64,000 bases of DNA from RFSX01 sp965248155 (GCA_965248155.1 CBDFIO010000001.1:1426001-1490000); one strand, 5' to 3'. Numbered from the stretch's first letter, positions 37,539-45,887 are shown. The notes: generated from the sequence alone by a model not told the origin. A program made the numbers and translations.

Positions 37539-38486
37539 ATGGATAAAATATCATTGGTACAAAAACAAATCAAAGACACCATTGAGGAATATGAATCCTT
37601 AAAAAATGTTGAATCCCATATTCTTGAAATTGATCAAAATCTAAAGAGTTCCTTTGCCAGGCTTAAAGAGTTAGAAAAAACACTAGATAAAGAATTAGAT
37701 GATATAGAAAAACTTGAAGGAATAAGCGTTAAATCTCTGTTTTACAAGACTTTAGGAAATAAAGAAGATCAAATGGATAAAGAAAGGCAAGAATATTTAG
37801 CTATCTCGCTTAAATATAAAGAAGTCAAACAGTCTATTGAACTTTTAGAATTCGAACGAGAACTCCTCAACAAAAAATTAAACAGCCTTCCCAAATTAAA
37901 GGACAAGTTAGAAAGCCTTAAAAAACAGAGAGAAGAAGAAATATTAAACAGCCCACAAATTTCACTGCGGAATGAATTTCAAGAAATAATTAGAAAATTG
38001 GATATTTCAATAATGCTTAATAAAGAACTAAACGAAGCAATTGAAGAAGGCGAAAAGGCCGTTAAGCTGCTAACTGTGGTCATTTCATATCTTAAAAAAG
38101 CAGGGAAGTGGGGCAAATGGGAAAGGTCTAGAAAGAAAAGATCAGGAGACTATTTGAAACATCAGACCATCGATAAGGCGCTTAAATCCTTACCTAAGAC
38201 TCAACATCAACTTAATATATTTACGAGAGAACTAAAAGATCTTGGCGACAACAAAATTGAGTTTAAATTAGATCTGGTTCAGTTTAATAAATTCACTGAT
38301 TTTTTCTTTGATAATCTTATTTCAGATTGGATTGTTCAGCAACGGATAAAAAGCACACTGAATAATATTGAGTCTACTAAATCTCATGTTCAGAAAATTC
38401 TTCTCAATCTCAAACAAGAAAATGAACATAACAATAAAAAATACGATTCGCCGAATAAAGAAAAAGACAATTTTCTATTAGTGTAA
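37539..38486 (+). CDS. Coiled-coil hypothetical protein, 315 aa
   Basis: Family not recognised. The protein is very rich in Lys, Glu and Leu with long coiled-coil stretches at ~1-135 (e.g. LKELEKTLDKELDDIEKLEG) and ~160-315, separated by an aromatic basic patch (KKAGKWGKWERSRKKRSGDYLKH). There is no signal peptide. The 28-nt gap to the next gene suggests an operon. Confidence 0.75.
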   Translation: MDKISLVQKQIKDTIEEYESLKNVESHILEIDQNLKSSFARLKELEKTLDKELDDIEKLEGISVKSLFYKTLGNKEDQMDKERQEYLAISLKYKEVKQSIELLEFERELLNKKLNSLPKLKDKLESLKKQREEEILNSPQISLRNEFQEIIRKLDISIMLNKELNEAIEEGEKAVKLLTVVISYLKKAGKWGKWERSRKKRSGDYLKHQTIDKALKSLPKTQHQLNIFTRELKDLGDNKIEFKLDLVQFNKFTDFFFDNLISDWIVQQRIKSTLNNIESTKSHVQKILLNLKQENEHNNKKYDSPNKEKDNFLLV

Positions 38487-38514
38487 TAACACATAATCCT
38501 GAAAAGAAATTAGC

Positions 38515-39282
38515 ATGGAAAAAGCTAAAATAACGGCATTATTTGAGTACAGAAAAATTCCTAAATTAATGGAATATGTTCCGAAAAAAAGACGAAAAAA
38601 ACTTTACAAAGAACTAATTAAACTGCAGGCCGCTATCTATGAATTAGATACCTACTTAGAGTCTAACTGGAAATTGAAGAAAAGAGACCTTATTCATTAT
38701 TGGACTCAAATAAACACTAGGTTACATAAAATGGCAATACCTTATAAGGAAGCCTTTCAACTGACTCAAAATATCAGACGATACCAGTTGCATGAAACTC
38801 AACTGAGAGAAAACAAGTTACCTACAAGGTTAAAACCAGAATACTATTATTACTATAAATCTTGTGATGTTCGACTTATGAGAAACCTAATATATCGAGA
38901 AGCTCCTGAGTTGTTAAAGCTCCACAGTATTGCAGACTGGAGATATTATGATTTGATTACTGAAGTTAATGATGATATAGAAGACTTTTCTGAAGACCTT
39001 GATACGATAAATGGCAATATGTTTTTAATTAAAACATATCAAGATGGAATCAAAGATTCGACTTTATTTTTCGACAGTTTTCTTGATGAAATTGCAGTTA
39101 AGTCGGAGAACAGATTTAAGGAGAAAGAGATCAAATCATTATCTGATATTCATAAATGGACGATGAAAGATTACGAGCGAACAAAAAATCTGCTCAAAAA
39201 ACAAAAGAAATCAATCAAGAAGAAAGGGATAAGCAACAAAAAATTATTGATTAAAAAGCTTAATAAGCTGAATACTATCTAA
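38515..39282 (+). CDS. Basic helical hypothetical protein, 255 aa
   Basis: Family not recognised. The protein is basic and helical with many Tyr (PEYYYYYKSCD) and a Lys-rich C-terminus (LLKKQKKSIKKKGISNKKLLIKK reads as a nucleic-acid-binding tail). Like its upstream neighbour it lacks export or membrane signals. The pair may form a complex; this rests only on spacing and similar composition. Confidence 0.7.
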   Translation: MEKAKITALFEYRKIPKLMEYVPKKRRKKLYKELIKLQAAIYELDTYLESNWKLKKRDLIHYWTQINTRLHKMAIPYKEAFQLTQNIRRYQLHETQLRENKLPTRLKPEYYYYYKSCDVRLMRNLIYREAPELLKLHSIADWRYYDLITEVNDDIEDFSEDLDTINGNMFLIKTYQDGIKDSTLFFDSFLDEIAVKSENRFKEKEIKSLSDIHKWTMKDYERTKNLLKKQKKSIKKKGISNKKLLIKKLNKLNTI

Positions 39283-39331
39283 TAATAATAATGTATTTCA
39301 GATATCAATTGTCTAATGAAATACTTTTTTT

Positions 39332-39345
39332 AGTGAATCAAATTA
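39332..39345 (+). repeat. Candidate left attachment-like direct repeat
   Basis: AGTGAATCAAATTA matches AGTGAATAAAATTA at 41872-41885 at 13 of 14 positions. The two copies bracket the integrase, HTH, small ORFs and methyltransferase remnant. In AT-rich DNA chance cannot be excluded. Confidence 0.35.
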
Positions 39346-39386
39346 TTTTTTTTGCTTAAAAACTTTACTATATATCAAATTTATGT

Positions 39387-39467
39387 TAAGTTTGTTATAC
39401 TAATGGAAGTTGTTCTATAATGATTGGCTAGTGTCTGGGTAGCTGTACTCGGCACTAGTTTTTTTTT
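39387..39467 (+). ncRNA. Candidate ~65-nt small RNA with intrinsic terminator
   Basis: An exact -7 box TAAGTTTG (39387-39394) is followed, after ~40 nt, by a stem CTAGTGTC/GGCACTAG with a 15-nt loop and nine T residues (39428-39467). A transcript starting near 39401 would be ~65 nt. No TTG lies at the right distance, and the hairpin could instead end the transcript of the gene at 38515. Confidence 0.35.
39428..39467 (+). terminator. Intrinsic terminator
   Basis: Eight-base-pair stem (one G-T pair) directly followed by a run of nine T. This is among the best intrinsic terminators in the window. It lies ~145 nt after the stop codon of the upstream gene. Confidence 0.7.
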
Positions 39468-39687
39468 GAGCCTATCGCAGTTTTATCAATTTTTCTCCTT
39501 ATCCATATACCACTAATAACAAAGCTAAACAGTATCTGTAAATATGCCTATAATTTATATTATGTTAAATACAGTTTGCTATAAAACGCACTAATTAGCA
39601 TAAAATACTGAGTAATACTCCCTATTTTCCTTTTCTTTATTGCATATTCATGAATATTCCTCTAAAAATTTGACACAATTCTGTCAC

Positions 39688-40809
39688 ATGAAGGTCAATA
39701 TCTTAAATCGAAACGGTCATTTGTATTTAGACTTTAGTATTCCGGAAGGACGAGTGAGATATTCGATTGATGAGAAAATAGGCAATAATGAATGGAACTC
39801 GAACAAGCAGCGCATTCGTGGAAGTCACAGCTTGAACGATTATTTAGACCAGCTAGTTCAAAAAATACAAGCAACAAGACGGGAATTGATTCTTGAAGAG
39901 AATTTGACTGTCAAGGACTTTACTGAGTGCCTGGATATGATATTTGGTAAAAAAATAAAGGTTACTACTCTTACCGAGTTCATGAAAGTAATTCAGGATA
40001 GAAAACAAAACGATACAAGCTTAAATGATAAATACTTCTTTTCATTCAATATGACAATAAACCAAATACTTAGATTCGGAGATATTGAATTAAACAAAAT
40101 CAGTAAAAAATGGATTGAAGAATGGAAGTCTTTTGGCTATTCTGAAGGTTATGCTATTAGCTCTATGAGGTTTTCTTATAGGTTAATCAGAATGACATTG
40201 AAAGCAGCTTATGAGGAAGGTATTTTAAAACAGAATTATAGTCGGATTTCCACAACGTTTCCGAGAAACATTATAATTAACCCGTACAATACACCTGAAG
40301 AACTTAATCAGATTGAGGAAGCTAATTTAATAGGTAAGTTGGACCTAGTAAGAGACTTGTATTTGATTGGTTGCGAAACTGGACAAAGGCCGAACGTTTA
40401 CTTGAAGCTCGATAAAAGATATATTCAAAACGACATCGTTCATGTAACGCAAAAGAAAACTGGTGTTCCGGTTAGGATACCTTTAACAGACCGTTTATCA
40501 AAATTATTGGCGTCTATTGAGGAGAAGAAAAAAAAGAATCCGAAGCTCTTAGCTAAAAACGACAACAGCTATTATCAAAACTTCCTATTCAACTTACCAA
40601 AAGTCTGTAGGATTGCTGGAATTAATACTCCGTTTATTAAAAAAGAAATCGAATACGAGAAGTGGCAATTAATTAAACCGCACACAGCTAGAAGAACCTA
40701 TACGTGTATTCGGTATTATCATTATAAAGAACAACCAATGAATATCATGAAAGTGACTGGACACCTGAGTCTTCAGACTTTTGAAAGATATGTTCAAGCG
40801 AGTGTATAA
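39688..40809 (+). CDS. Tyrosine recombinase/integrase
   Basis: 373 aa from the ATG at 39688. An N-terminal arm-binding region and SAM-like domain (~1-195) precede the catalytic domain. The active-site set is complete: Arg234 (ETGQRPNVYL), Lys256/257 (VTQKKTGVP), His332 and Arg335 (PHTARRTY), His359 (TGHLS) and Tyr368 (FERYVQ). The protein stops only five residues after the nucleophile, shorter than usual for this Bacteroidota family. It is the key gene of a small integrated element. Confidence 0.92.
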   Translation: MKVNILNRNGHLYLDFSIPEGRVRYSIDEKIGNNEWNSNKQRIRGSHSLNDYLDQLVQKIQATRRELILEENLTVKDFTECLDMIFGKKIKVTTLTEFMKVIQDRKQNDTSLNDKYFFSFNMTINQILRFGDIELNKISKKWIEEWKSFGYSEGYAISSMRFSYRLIRMTLKAAYEEGILKQNYSRISTTFPRNIIINPYNTPEELNQIEEANLIGKLDLVRDLYLIGCETGQRPNVYLKLDKRYIQNDIVHVTQKKTGVPVRIPLTDRLSKLLASIEEKKKKNPKLLAKNDNSYYQNFLFNLPKVCRIAGINTPFIKKEIEYEKWQLIKPHTARRTYTCIRYYHYKEQPMNIMKVTGHLSLQTFERYVQASV

Positions 40810-41026
40810 CTATTGGCATTCTCCTACCCCCTACCCTTTCAAATTTAATACGTCCTTTGTCCATGTTTCTATAAACGGTAGTTAAGTGAATGCCTTTTAT
40901 TTTTGCATATTCTTGAGGGGAAACACGTTCAACCTTTTTATTTAAGATGGACCTCAATTCTAATACCTCTTGCTTGAGTTTAGGAAACTCTTTGATAATA
41001 TGTCTTATTTTTTCAAACTGGTCCAT
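40745..41026 (-). CDS. HTH excisionase-like DNA-binding protein
   Basis: 93 aa. The second half carries a MerR/excisionase-type winged helix: VSPQEYAKIKGIHLTTVYRNMDKGRIKFERVGGRRMPIV. The first half is a short coiled coil. It may control excision or transcription of the element. Its 3' end overlaps the convergent integrase by 65 nt, an unusually long overlap that covers the codons of the integrase nucleophile. Confidence 0.8.
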   Translation of the reverse strand: MDQFEKIRHIIKEFPKLKQEVLELRSILNKKVERVSPQEYAKIKGIHLTTVYRNMDKGRIKFERVGGRRMPIVIHSLEHIFQKSEDSGVQSLS

Positions 41027-41032
41027 GTTGGA

Positions 41033-41194
41033 TTAACTGTCTAGTGGTCGAGCTTTGTCCGTAGTCTCTTTAAGAAAACCTTCAAGTAGTTCTGCGTTCT
41101 CTTTTTCAAGATTATCAATTCTCGATATAAATTCCTCTCGTTCATTTATGCCTGAATCGATTAAATCTGATATTTTTTGTTCGTCTCTACTCAT
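41033..41194 (-). CDS. Small acidic coiled-coil ORF, 53 aa
   Basis: ATG at 41192-41194, ending in TAA 6 nt before the HTH start. The product (MSRDEQKISDLIDSGINERE ... TTDKARPLDS) is charged and helical. The tight spacing and consistent strand with its neighbours support real coding. No family recognised. Confidence 0.55.
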   Translation of the reverse strand: MSRDEQKISDLIDSGINEREEFISRIDNLEKENAELLEGFLKETTDKARPLDS

Positions 41195-41208
41195 AGTTGT
41201 TTTATCTT

Positions 41209-41361
41209 TTATTTAGTGTTTCGTTTAGCCAATTCGCTAAAACAAGCATCCTCTAATTCGGACTCCTTATCTTTTCCATATTCATCTAATAATTCTGCAT
41301 AACTCAAGGTCTTTAAATACTCCCTGTAATGAGTTATAAGTTCTGCTTCTTCAGTTTTCAT
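41209..41361 (-). CDS. Small acidic ORF, 50 aa
   Basis: ATG at 41359-41361. The product (MKTEEAELITHYREYLKTLS ... CFSELAKRNTK) is helical and charged. It sits 27 nt after the methyltransferase remnant and 14 nt before the next small ORF, in line with an element operon. No family recognised. Confidence 0.5.
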   Translation of the reverse strand: MKTEEAELITHYREYLKTLSYAELLDEYGKDKESELEDACFSELAKRNTK

Positions 41362-41388
41362 TTTACTTAATTGTTATTCTGTTAATAT

Positions 41389-41851
41389 TCAGTCTGTGTT
41401 CGTTTTCTGGTCAATTATTTCTATCGCTTTAAAAAGCTCAAATGCTAATTGAGGTACTATTGCATTCCCTCCTCCTTTAATTGATTCTGTTCTCCATTTA
41501 GGAAAGGTAATAGAGTCCAGTCTGTCGGATAACCCATCATCTCCATTACAAATTGGGGGTTGAGACGGGAAGCCTTCCCATCTTCCTGGTGCATCAATTC
41601 TGCAATTACATCTTCCAGATTCCCTTTGTTTCTGTTCTTGCTGCAATTCCCTCTGGATGCTGCTTCTCTTGGAGTAGGCAACAAACCAGACCCTATCCCT
41701 TCTGTGTGGCGCACCGACACTTGCAGCTGGAAGTATAATCGGTTGTACTTCGTACCCTTCAGCTTCCAAGTCAGAACACACCTCCTCGAATACCAATCCC
41801 CCCATTCCAACTAACGATTCCAGAAACATTTTCCGCCACGATTGTAGGTCT
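41389..41851 (-). pseudogene. 3' remnant of a phage-type DNA cytosine methyltransferase
   Basis: The 3' part keeps GGLVFEEVCSDLEAEGYEVQ, SVGAPHRRDRVWFVAY (motif VIII) and a tail with WRTESIKGGGNAIVPQLAFELFKAIE (motif X), typical of phage and element C5 methyltransferases. Upstream, a different frame reads RPTIVAENVSGIVSWNG, containing the motif IV ENV, and joins at a run of six C (41798-41803; G on the coding strand). Dropping one base restores a continuous protein. Motifs I-III with the catalytic PCQ are missing, cut off near 41851-41872. It cannot encode an active enzyme. Confidence 0.8.
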
Positions 41852-41868
41852 TCAAACCAAAGTGGACA
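41457..41868 (-). other. Second, overlapping methyltransferase-like reading frame
   Basis: In the frame offset by one, the same DNA reads RRCVLTWKLKGTKYNRLYFQ, GSGLLPTPREAASRGN and SRLNPQFVMEMMGYPTDWT. These match the other characteristic C-terminal blocks of phage-type methyltransferases (LLPTPxA ... LNPxFVxxMMGxPxxW). Upstream of the six-base run the matching frame is WFEDLQSWRKMFLESLVGM. The same single-base change that repairs the first frame also repairs this one. Confidence 0.6.
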
Positions 41869-41871
41869 ATA

Positions 41872-41885
41872 AGTGAATAAAATTA
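41872..41885 (+). repeat. Candidate right attachment-like direct repeat
   Basis: AGTGAATAAAATTA, 13 of 14 identical to 39332-39345. It spans the GTG start of the downstream gene and the point where methyltransferase similarity ends. Confidence 0.35.
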
Positions 41886-43369
41886 AGTTACACTTAATTA
41901 CTGCCTTCCTTTTGAATTTCTCTTTTTTGAGTTTTTCACAGGATCAATCAGCTTCTTTAGGAAATATATTTATCCATTCAGAAGGAAATCTGTCAGTTTT
42001 AGATCAGCATAAATTTGCAACAGCTCCAATAGGTTCTCAACCAGGAATAATTGGTGGTGAAAGAGAACCTGCTAAAGGATACTTTAATTTTGGACCCGAT
42101 GGTGGATGGATCAATGCTAAGAACACCCAATATGTTGATGGATATGTTAGATTTTGCGGGAATACAAGCTTTTTATTTCCTGTAGGTGATAATAATCAAT
42201 TTAGACCAGCTGGTGTTTCTGAAGGAACATATGTAGAAGTAGCCTATTACGGAGTTAATCCTTCGAATGCCATTACCTCAGATATCAGAGGAGGAAATTT
42301 CCCTGTTTTACCAGGGACAGGTCCATTTAACTCAAATCAATATGAAGAATCTGTAACAAATGTAAGCCAGTATGAATATTGGGATATCAATGGAGTAGAC
42401 CCTGCCTTTATCACCTTAACATGGAACGTTGATAGTAATGTAGATTTAATAACTGCAAATGCACTATCAAATCTTACTATCGTAGGGTGGAACGGAACTC
42501 AATGGGAAAAAATACAATCCGAAGTTGATGTAAATTCAGTTAATCTGAATAATAGTTCAATGCTAAAAAATGGTGCTATATCAAATATGTTATCTGGCTC
42601 TATTAGTTCTACAATCCAGGTTGCACCTAGTGATTATGAAGTGTATACACTTGGAGCCGGCTGTAATGAAATGATCGTCTCGGTAAATTCAGACACCATC
42701 ATTTGTTATGGTGATCAGATATTACTTAGCGCAAGTAGCCTTGACGGTTCAAGTTTCACATGGAATAATGGTGAATATACAGGACCGCAAATAGTCGTAA
42801 ATCCAACGGAAAGTAAATACTATACTGTAGAAGCTGAATTAGGAAACTGTTCTGCATCTAACCAAGTCTATGTAGAAGTGTCAAATCCTTCCGTTGACTT
42901 AGGAGAAGATATTTATATCTGTAGAGGAGAAGGAGTAACCATTCACGCTTTTACACAAATAGGCATGACTTACGAATGGAGTAACGGAACTTTTGGAGGT
43001 GACGAAATCACAATATTTCCAAACAGTTCAACCACAGTCTCTGTAACTGTAACAAATTCATACGGATGTCAAGCGACAGATAATGTATTTGTTGAAGTCG
43101 GAAATAGACCAGATGTTTTTGTTGGTCGTGAACGATCAGTATGTCTTGGAGATTCTGTATTTATTCAAGCCTTCGGATCTTCAACAGGATATGGTTATTT
43201 GTGGAGTACAGGTGACACCTCAGATATCATCAATGTTAGTCCAACTGTAGATACAGATTATGAAGTGTATTTAACAGAAAATGGATGTACCGATACAGCA
43301 TATGTTTCAGTATTAGTACTGCAACCAACATTTGTTGAAATTACCGGAGACTCAATTATATGTCCTTGA
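41873..43369 (+). CDS. N-terminal part of a split T9SS-type surface protein (Ig-like repeats)
   Basis: 498 codons from a GTG, which is the only start that keeps the signal peptide (MNKIKLHLITAFLLNFSFLSFS). An N-terminal domain of ~250 residues is followed by Ig-like repeats of the type VCLGDSVFIQA ... YLWSTGDTSDIINVSP. The frame ends at a TGA (43367-43369) within ICP-stop-ESVTLTA, where sister repeats have Gly (CPGES). A single G-to-T change would explain it. The same frame continues past the stop. The start lies on the edge of the mobile element, so the native promoter may be lost. Confidence 0.8.
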   Translation: MNKIKLHLITAFLLNFSFLSFSQDQSASLGNIFIHSEGNLSVLDQHKFATAPIGSQPGIIGGEREPAKGYFNFGPDGGWINAKNTQYVDGYVRFCGNTSFLFPVGDNNQFRPAGVSEGTYVEVAYYGVNPSNAITSDIRGGNFPVLPGTGPFNSNQYEESVTNVSQYEYWDINGVDPAFITLTWNVDSNVDLITANALSNLTIVGWNGTQWEKIQSEVDVNSVNLNNSSMLKNGAISNMLSGSISSTIQVAPSDYEVYTLGAGCNEMIVSVNSDTIICYGDQILLSASSLDGSSFTWNNGEYTGPQIVVNPTESKYYTVEAELGNCSASNQVYVEVSNPSVDLGEDIYICRGEGVTIHAFTQIGMTYEWSNGTFGGDEITIFPNSSTTVSVTVTNSYGCQATDNVFVEVGNRPDVFVGRERSVCLGDSVFIQAFGSSTGYGYLWSTGDTSDIINVSPTVDTDYEVYLTENGCTDTAYVSVLVLQPTFVEITGDSIICP

Positions 43370-43807
43370 GAATCGGTTACACTTACGGCAAACGGATCAG
43401 GAACTGATTTTATTTGGAGTACCGGAGAAACAGGTAATAGAATTACAGTGACCCCTGGAAGTTCTGGCACTTATCAGGTAACGATGACATCAGATGAATT
43501 ATGTGAAGCCTTTGATGATATATACATAGCATTATATGATGAATCACAAGTTGATGTTAATAATCTGGCGAGTATATGTCCCGGAGAAAATGTAACTTTT
43601 CAAGCCAACGGTATATATGATTCTATCCTTTGGAGTGATGGGTTTTCTGGAAATAGTATGACCGTCTCCCCTACTACTACTACAAATTATACTGTTACAA
43701 CATTCTTTAATTCTTGCTCAGCAACTCAAGATCTGACTGTAAATGTAGTTCAGACCTTATTTGTTGATCTAGGACAAGTATGTCGATTTGTGCAGGTGAC
43801 TCGGTGA
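43370..43807 (+). pseudogene. Middle segment of the split surface protein
   Basis: This is the same frame as the N-terminal part, after the TGA. It encodes two more Ig-like repeats (ESVTLTANGSGTDFIWSTGE and ICPGENVTFQANGIYDSILWSDG) and then runs out of frame after FVDLGQ. The next repeat (SICAGDSVTLN) continues in another frame from ~43774, so one base is missing near 43772-43780. Confidence 0.8.
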
Positions 43808-45678
43808 CTTTAAATCTAGACACATTATCAGGAAACTTCATTTGGAGTACAGGTGAAACTTCTTCATCAATTACAGTTGATCCCGTAACAAACACGAATT
43901 ATTCCGTAACGGTAACTTCGGGATCTTGCGTTGCTCAGGATGATATAAATATAAATATAGGTGCAGTAGGATGCGATTTGGATCTGTATGTACTAAAATC
44001 AGTAAACGATGCTGCTCCTGAAGTTGGTGACACAATTACCTTTACAATTGAGTTAGGAAATAATAGCGGACTTATTGCTTCAGGAGTTCAAGTTTTCGAA
44101 GAAATATTAAGTGGTTTCGGCTATATATCCTCAATAACTTCACAAGGAAATTATAACCTTGCGAGATCAATTTGGGATGTCGGAACTATAAATCCGCTGC
44201 AATCAGCATATCTGTATATTGATGTTGAAGTTTTAGGCTCAGGAAATTATAATAATATAGCAAGTTTACTCAATGTCGATCAAGATGATACAAACCCTTC
44301 TAACGACAGCGAAACTGTAACAATAACTCCGACTCAAAGTGGGGGAATAGGAAATCTAATTTGGCATGATAGCAACGGTGATGGTATTCAGGATTTGACT
44401 GAAGCCGGTATGCAAAACATAGGTGTCGAATTATATCAGATACCTAATAATGGAATTCCTATAGCCACCTTATTTACAGATATTCTTGGAGAATTTTGTT
44501 TCACTGGATTATCAGATGGAGATTATTATGTAAAAATAATTGTACCTACAGATATGATGGTGACAATACCGATGGTTTCTGATTCTTCAACTTCAGTAAG
44601 TCCAGAAGAAGATAGCGATATTACAGGCGCATATGGATTTGGAACAACTGACATGATTACAATCCTAAATGGAGCAAAAATCAAGTCTTGTGATGGTGGA
44701 CTCCATTTTTACGGATCTATAGGTGATATAGTTTGGCTTGATGATATAGACGGAATACCAAGTGTATTCGAAACTGGAATAGATACAATGGTCCAAGGGG
44801 CATTAATCAAATTATACCGAGCTCATGCAGATACTTTAATAGAAACAACTTTTACAGATATAAACGGGTATTACTTATTTGACCGTATTGAACCCGGTGA
44901 TTATTACATGGAAATTTCCAATCTTCCAAATGGAACTATATTAGTCCAACCTGATGTCGCATCAGATGATATAGACAACGACTTTTATGCAGAATCGCAA
45001 GTCATTCAAAATGAAGGACATACCCAAATTTTTTCAATTGGGATCGAAATGGACAATATGGATTTTGATGGCGGAATAGAATATGCTGAGGGCGTAATTC
45101 TTCTTATAGAATTATTTGACATTTGGGTTGAACGGATGTATGAAGAACAATTAAATAGATTGTTCTGGATTACAGACACAGAAATAAATACGGATTATTT
45201 CCTTGTTGAAAGAGCCATTAATCAAATTCATACTTTTGAAGAAGTTGGTATTGTAGATGCAGCAGGAAATAGCACAGCTCGACAATATTATACTTTCGAC
45301 GATTTGGATTCCCGGTTCGCTGGCATATACTACTATAGAATTTGGACAGTTGATAAAGATGGCCGTAAAGAAAAATCCAGAATTGTGTCCGTGGAAGTGC
45401 TTGAGGAAGACCTTGACGCAGAAATACTATATAAAGTATACCCAATTCCTACAACTGATTACATTAAAATAGAATTGAATTCACCTACTGAAAAATTATT
45501 CCAAGGCTTCCTAATCAACAACCTTGGTCAAAATGTAAGAAAATTAGAAAAACAAACCCTGCCATCCGGAATAAGTGTAATCACGATTGAATTACGCGAC
45601 TTGGCACAAGGACAATATTACTTAAACTTTTACCTCGGTGAAGAACAACATATAACAAAGATATTAGTCATGGATTAA
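43780..45678 (+). CDS. C-terminal part of the split surface protein: DUF11, SdrD B-like domains, T9SS sorting domain
   Basis: 632 codons. Order: one Ig-like repeat (SICAGDSVTLN ... FIWSTGETSSSITVDP); a DUF11 domain at ~70-185 (LYVLKSVNDAAPEVGDTITFTIEL); two SdrD B-like domains (GNLIWHDSNGDGIQDLTEAG and GDIVWLDDIDGIPSVFETGID); a linker; and a T9SS type A sorting domain (YKVYPIPTTDYIKIEL ... KILVMD). There is no signal peptide, so alone it would not be exported. It is clearly the end of the gene that starts at 41873. Confidence 0.85.
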   Translation: MSICAGDSVTLNLDTLSGNFIWSTGETSSSITVDPVTNTNYSVTVTSGSCVAQDDININIGAVGCDLDLYVLKSVNDAAPEVGDTITFTIELGNNSGLIASGVQVFEEILSGFGYISSITSQGNYNLARSIWDVGTINPLQSAYLYIDVEVLGSGNYNNIASLLNVDQDDTNPSNDSETVTITPTQSGGIGNLIWHDSNGDGIQDLTEAGMQNIGVELYQIPNNGIPIATLFTDILGEFCFTGLSDGDYYVKIIVPTDMMVTIPMVSDSSTSVSPEEDSDITGAYGFGTTDMITILNGAKIKSCDGGLHFYGSIGDIVWLDDIDGIPSVFETGIDTMVQGALIKLYRAHADTLIETTFTDINGYYLFDRIEPGDYYMEISNLPNGTILVQPDVASDDIDNDFYAESQVIQNEGHTQIFSIGIEMDNMDFDGGIEYAEGVILLIELFDIWVERMYEEQLNRLFWITDTEINTDYFLVERAINQIHTFEEVGIVDAAGNSTARQYYTFDDLDSRFAGIYYYRIWTVDKDGRKEKSRIVSVEVLEEDLDAEILYKVYPIPTTDYIKIELNSPTEKLFQGFLINNLGQNVRKLEKQTLPSGISVITIELRDLAQGQYYLNFYLGEEQHITKILVMD

Positions 45679-45728
45679 TGTGTTAGTTCTATATTACTTA
45701 GTTGTTTTATAGAACTCTAAGTATTATG

Positions 45729-45753
45729 AAGCCGGTTACCGCCGGCTTTTTTT
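45729..45753 (+). terminator. Strong intrinsic terminator
   Basis: AAGCCGG and CCGGCTT form a perfect GC-rich 7-bp stem with a 6-nt loop, followed by seven T, 50 nt after the surface-protein stop codon. Confidence 0.9.
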
Positions 45754-45828
45754 ATTTAAATAAAATATATTCCGCTTTAGACTGTTACTATTCCAAAAGC
45801 TTTAAAAACAAGTTAATATCTAATCCTA

Positions 45829-45860
45829 TTGTACTATTTACAACATATTACATATTTTTG
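45829..45860 (+). promoter_or_regulatory. Bacteroidota promoter of the LysM gene
   Basis: TTG at 45829-45831 and TATTTTTG at 45853-45860, separated by 21 nt. The start point would fall about 20 nt before the LysM-protein ATG. Confidence 0.6.
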
Positions 45861-45887
45861 TAATATATAAATTATAGATTTAATTTA

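Larger units (their letters stand above)
39283..39687. other. 405-bp intergenic region at the left edge of the mobile element
   Basis: No convincing ORF. It holds a 14-bp near-repeat of the sequence at 41872, a TAAGTTTG box, a hairpin with a 9-T run, and AT-rich sequence up to the integrase. An upstream in-frame TTG for the integrase at 39640 is judged unused. Confidence 0.6.

Noticed and set aside
39421..39467. Hairpin region as a tRNA or tRNA fragment serving as att site
   Set aside because: No cloverleaf, no T-loop GTTCRA and no CCA-type end can be drawn; it is a plain stem with a T-run.
41553..41814. Plus-strand open frames opposite the methyltransferase remnant
   Set aside because: Their residues show no motif, whereas two minus-strand frames match methyltransferase blocks; these are shadows.
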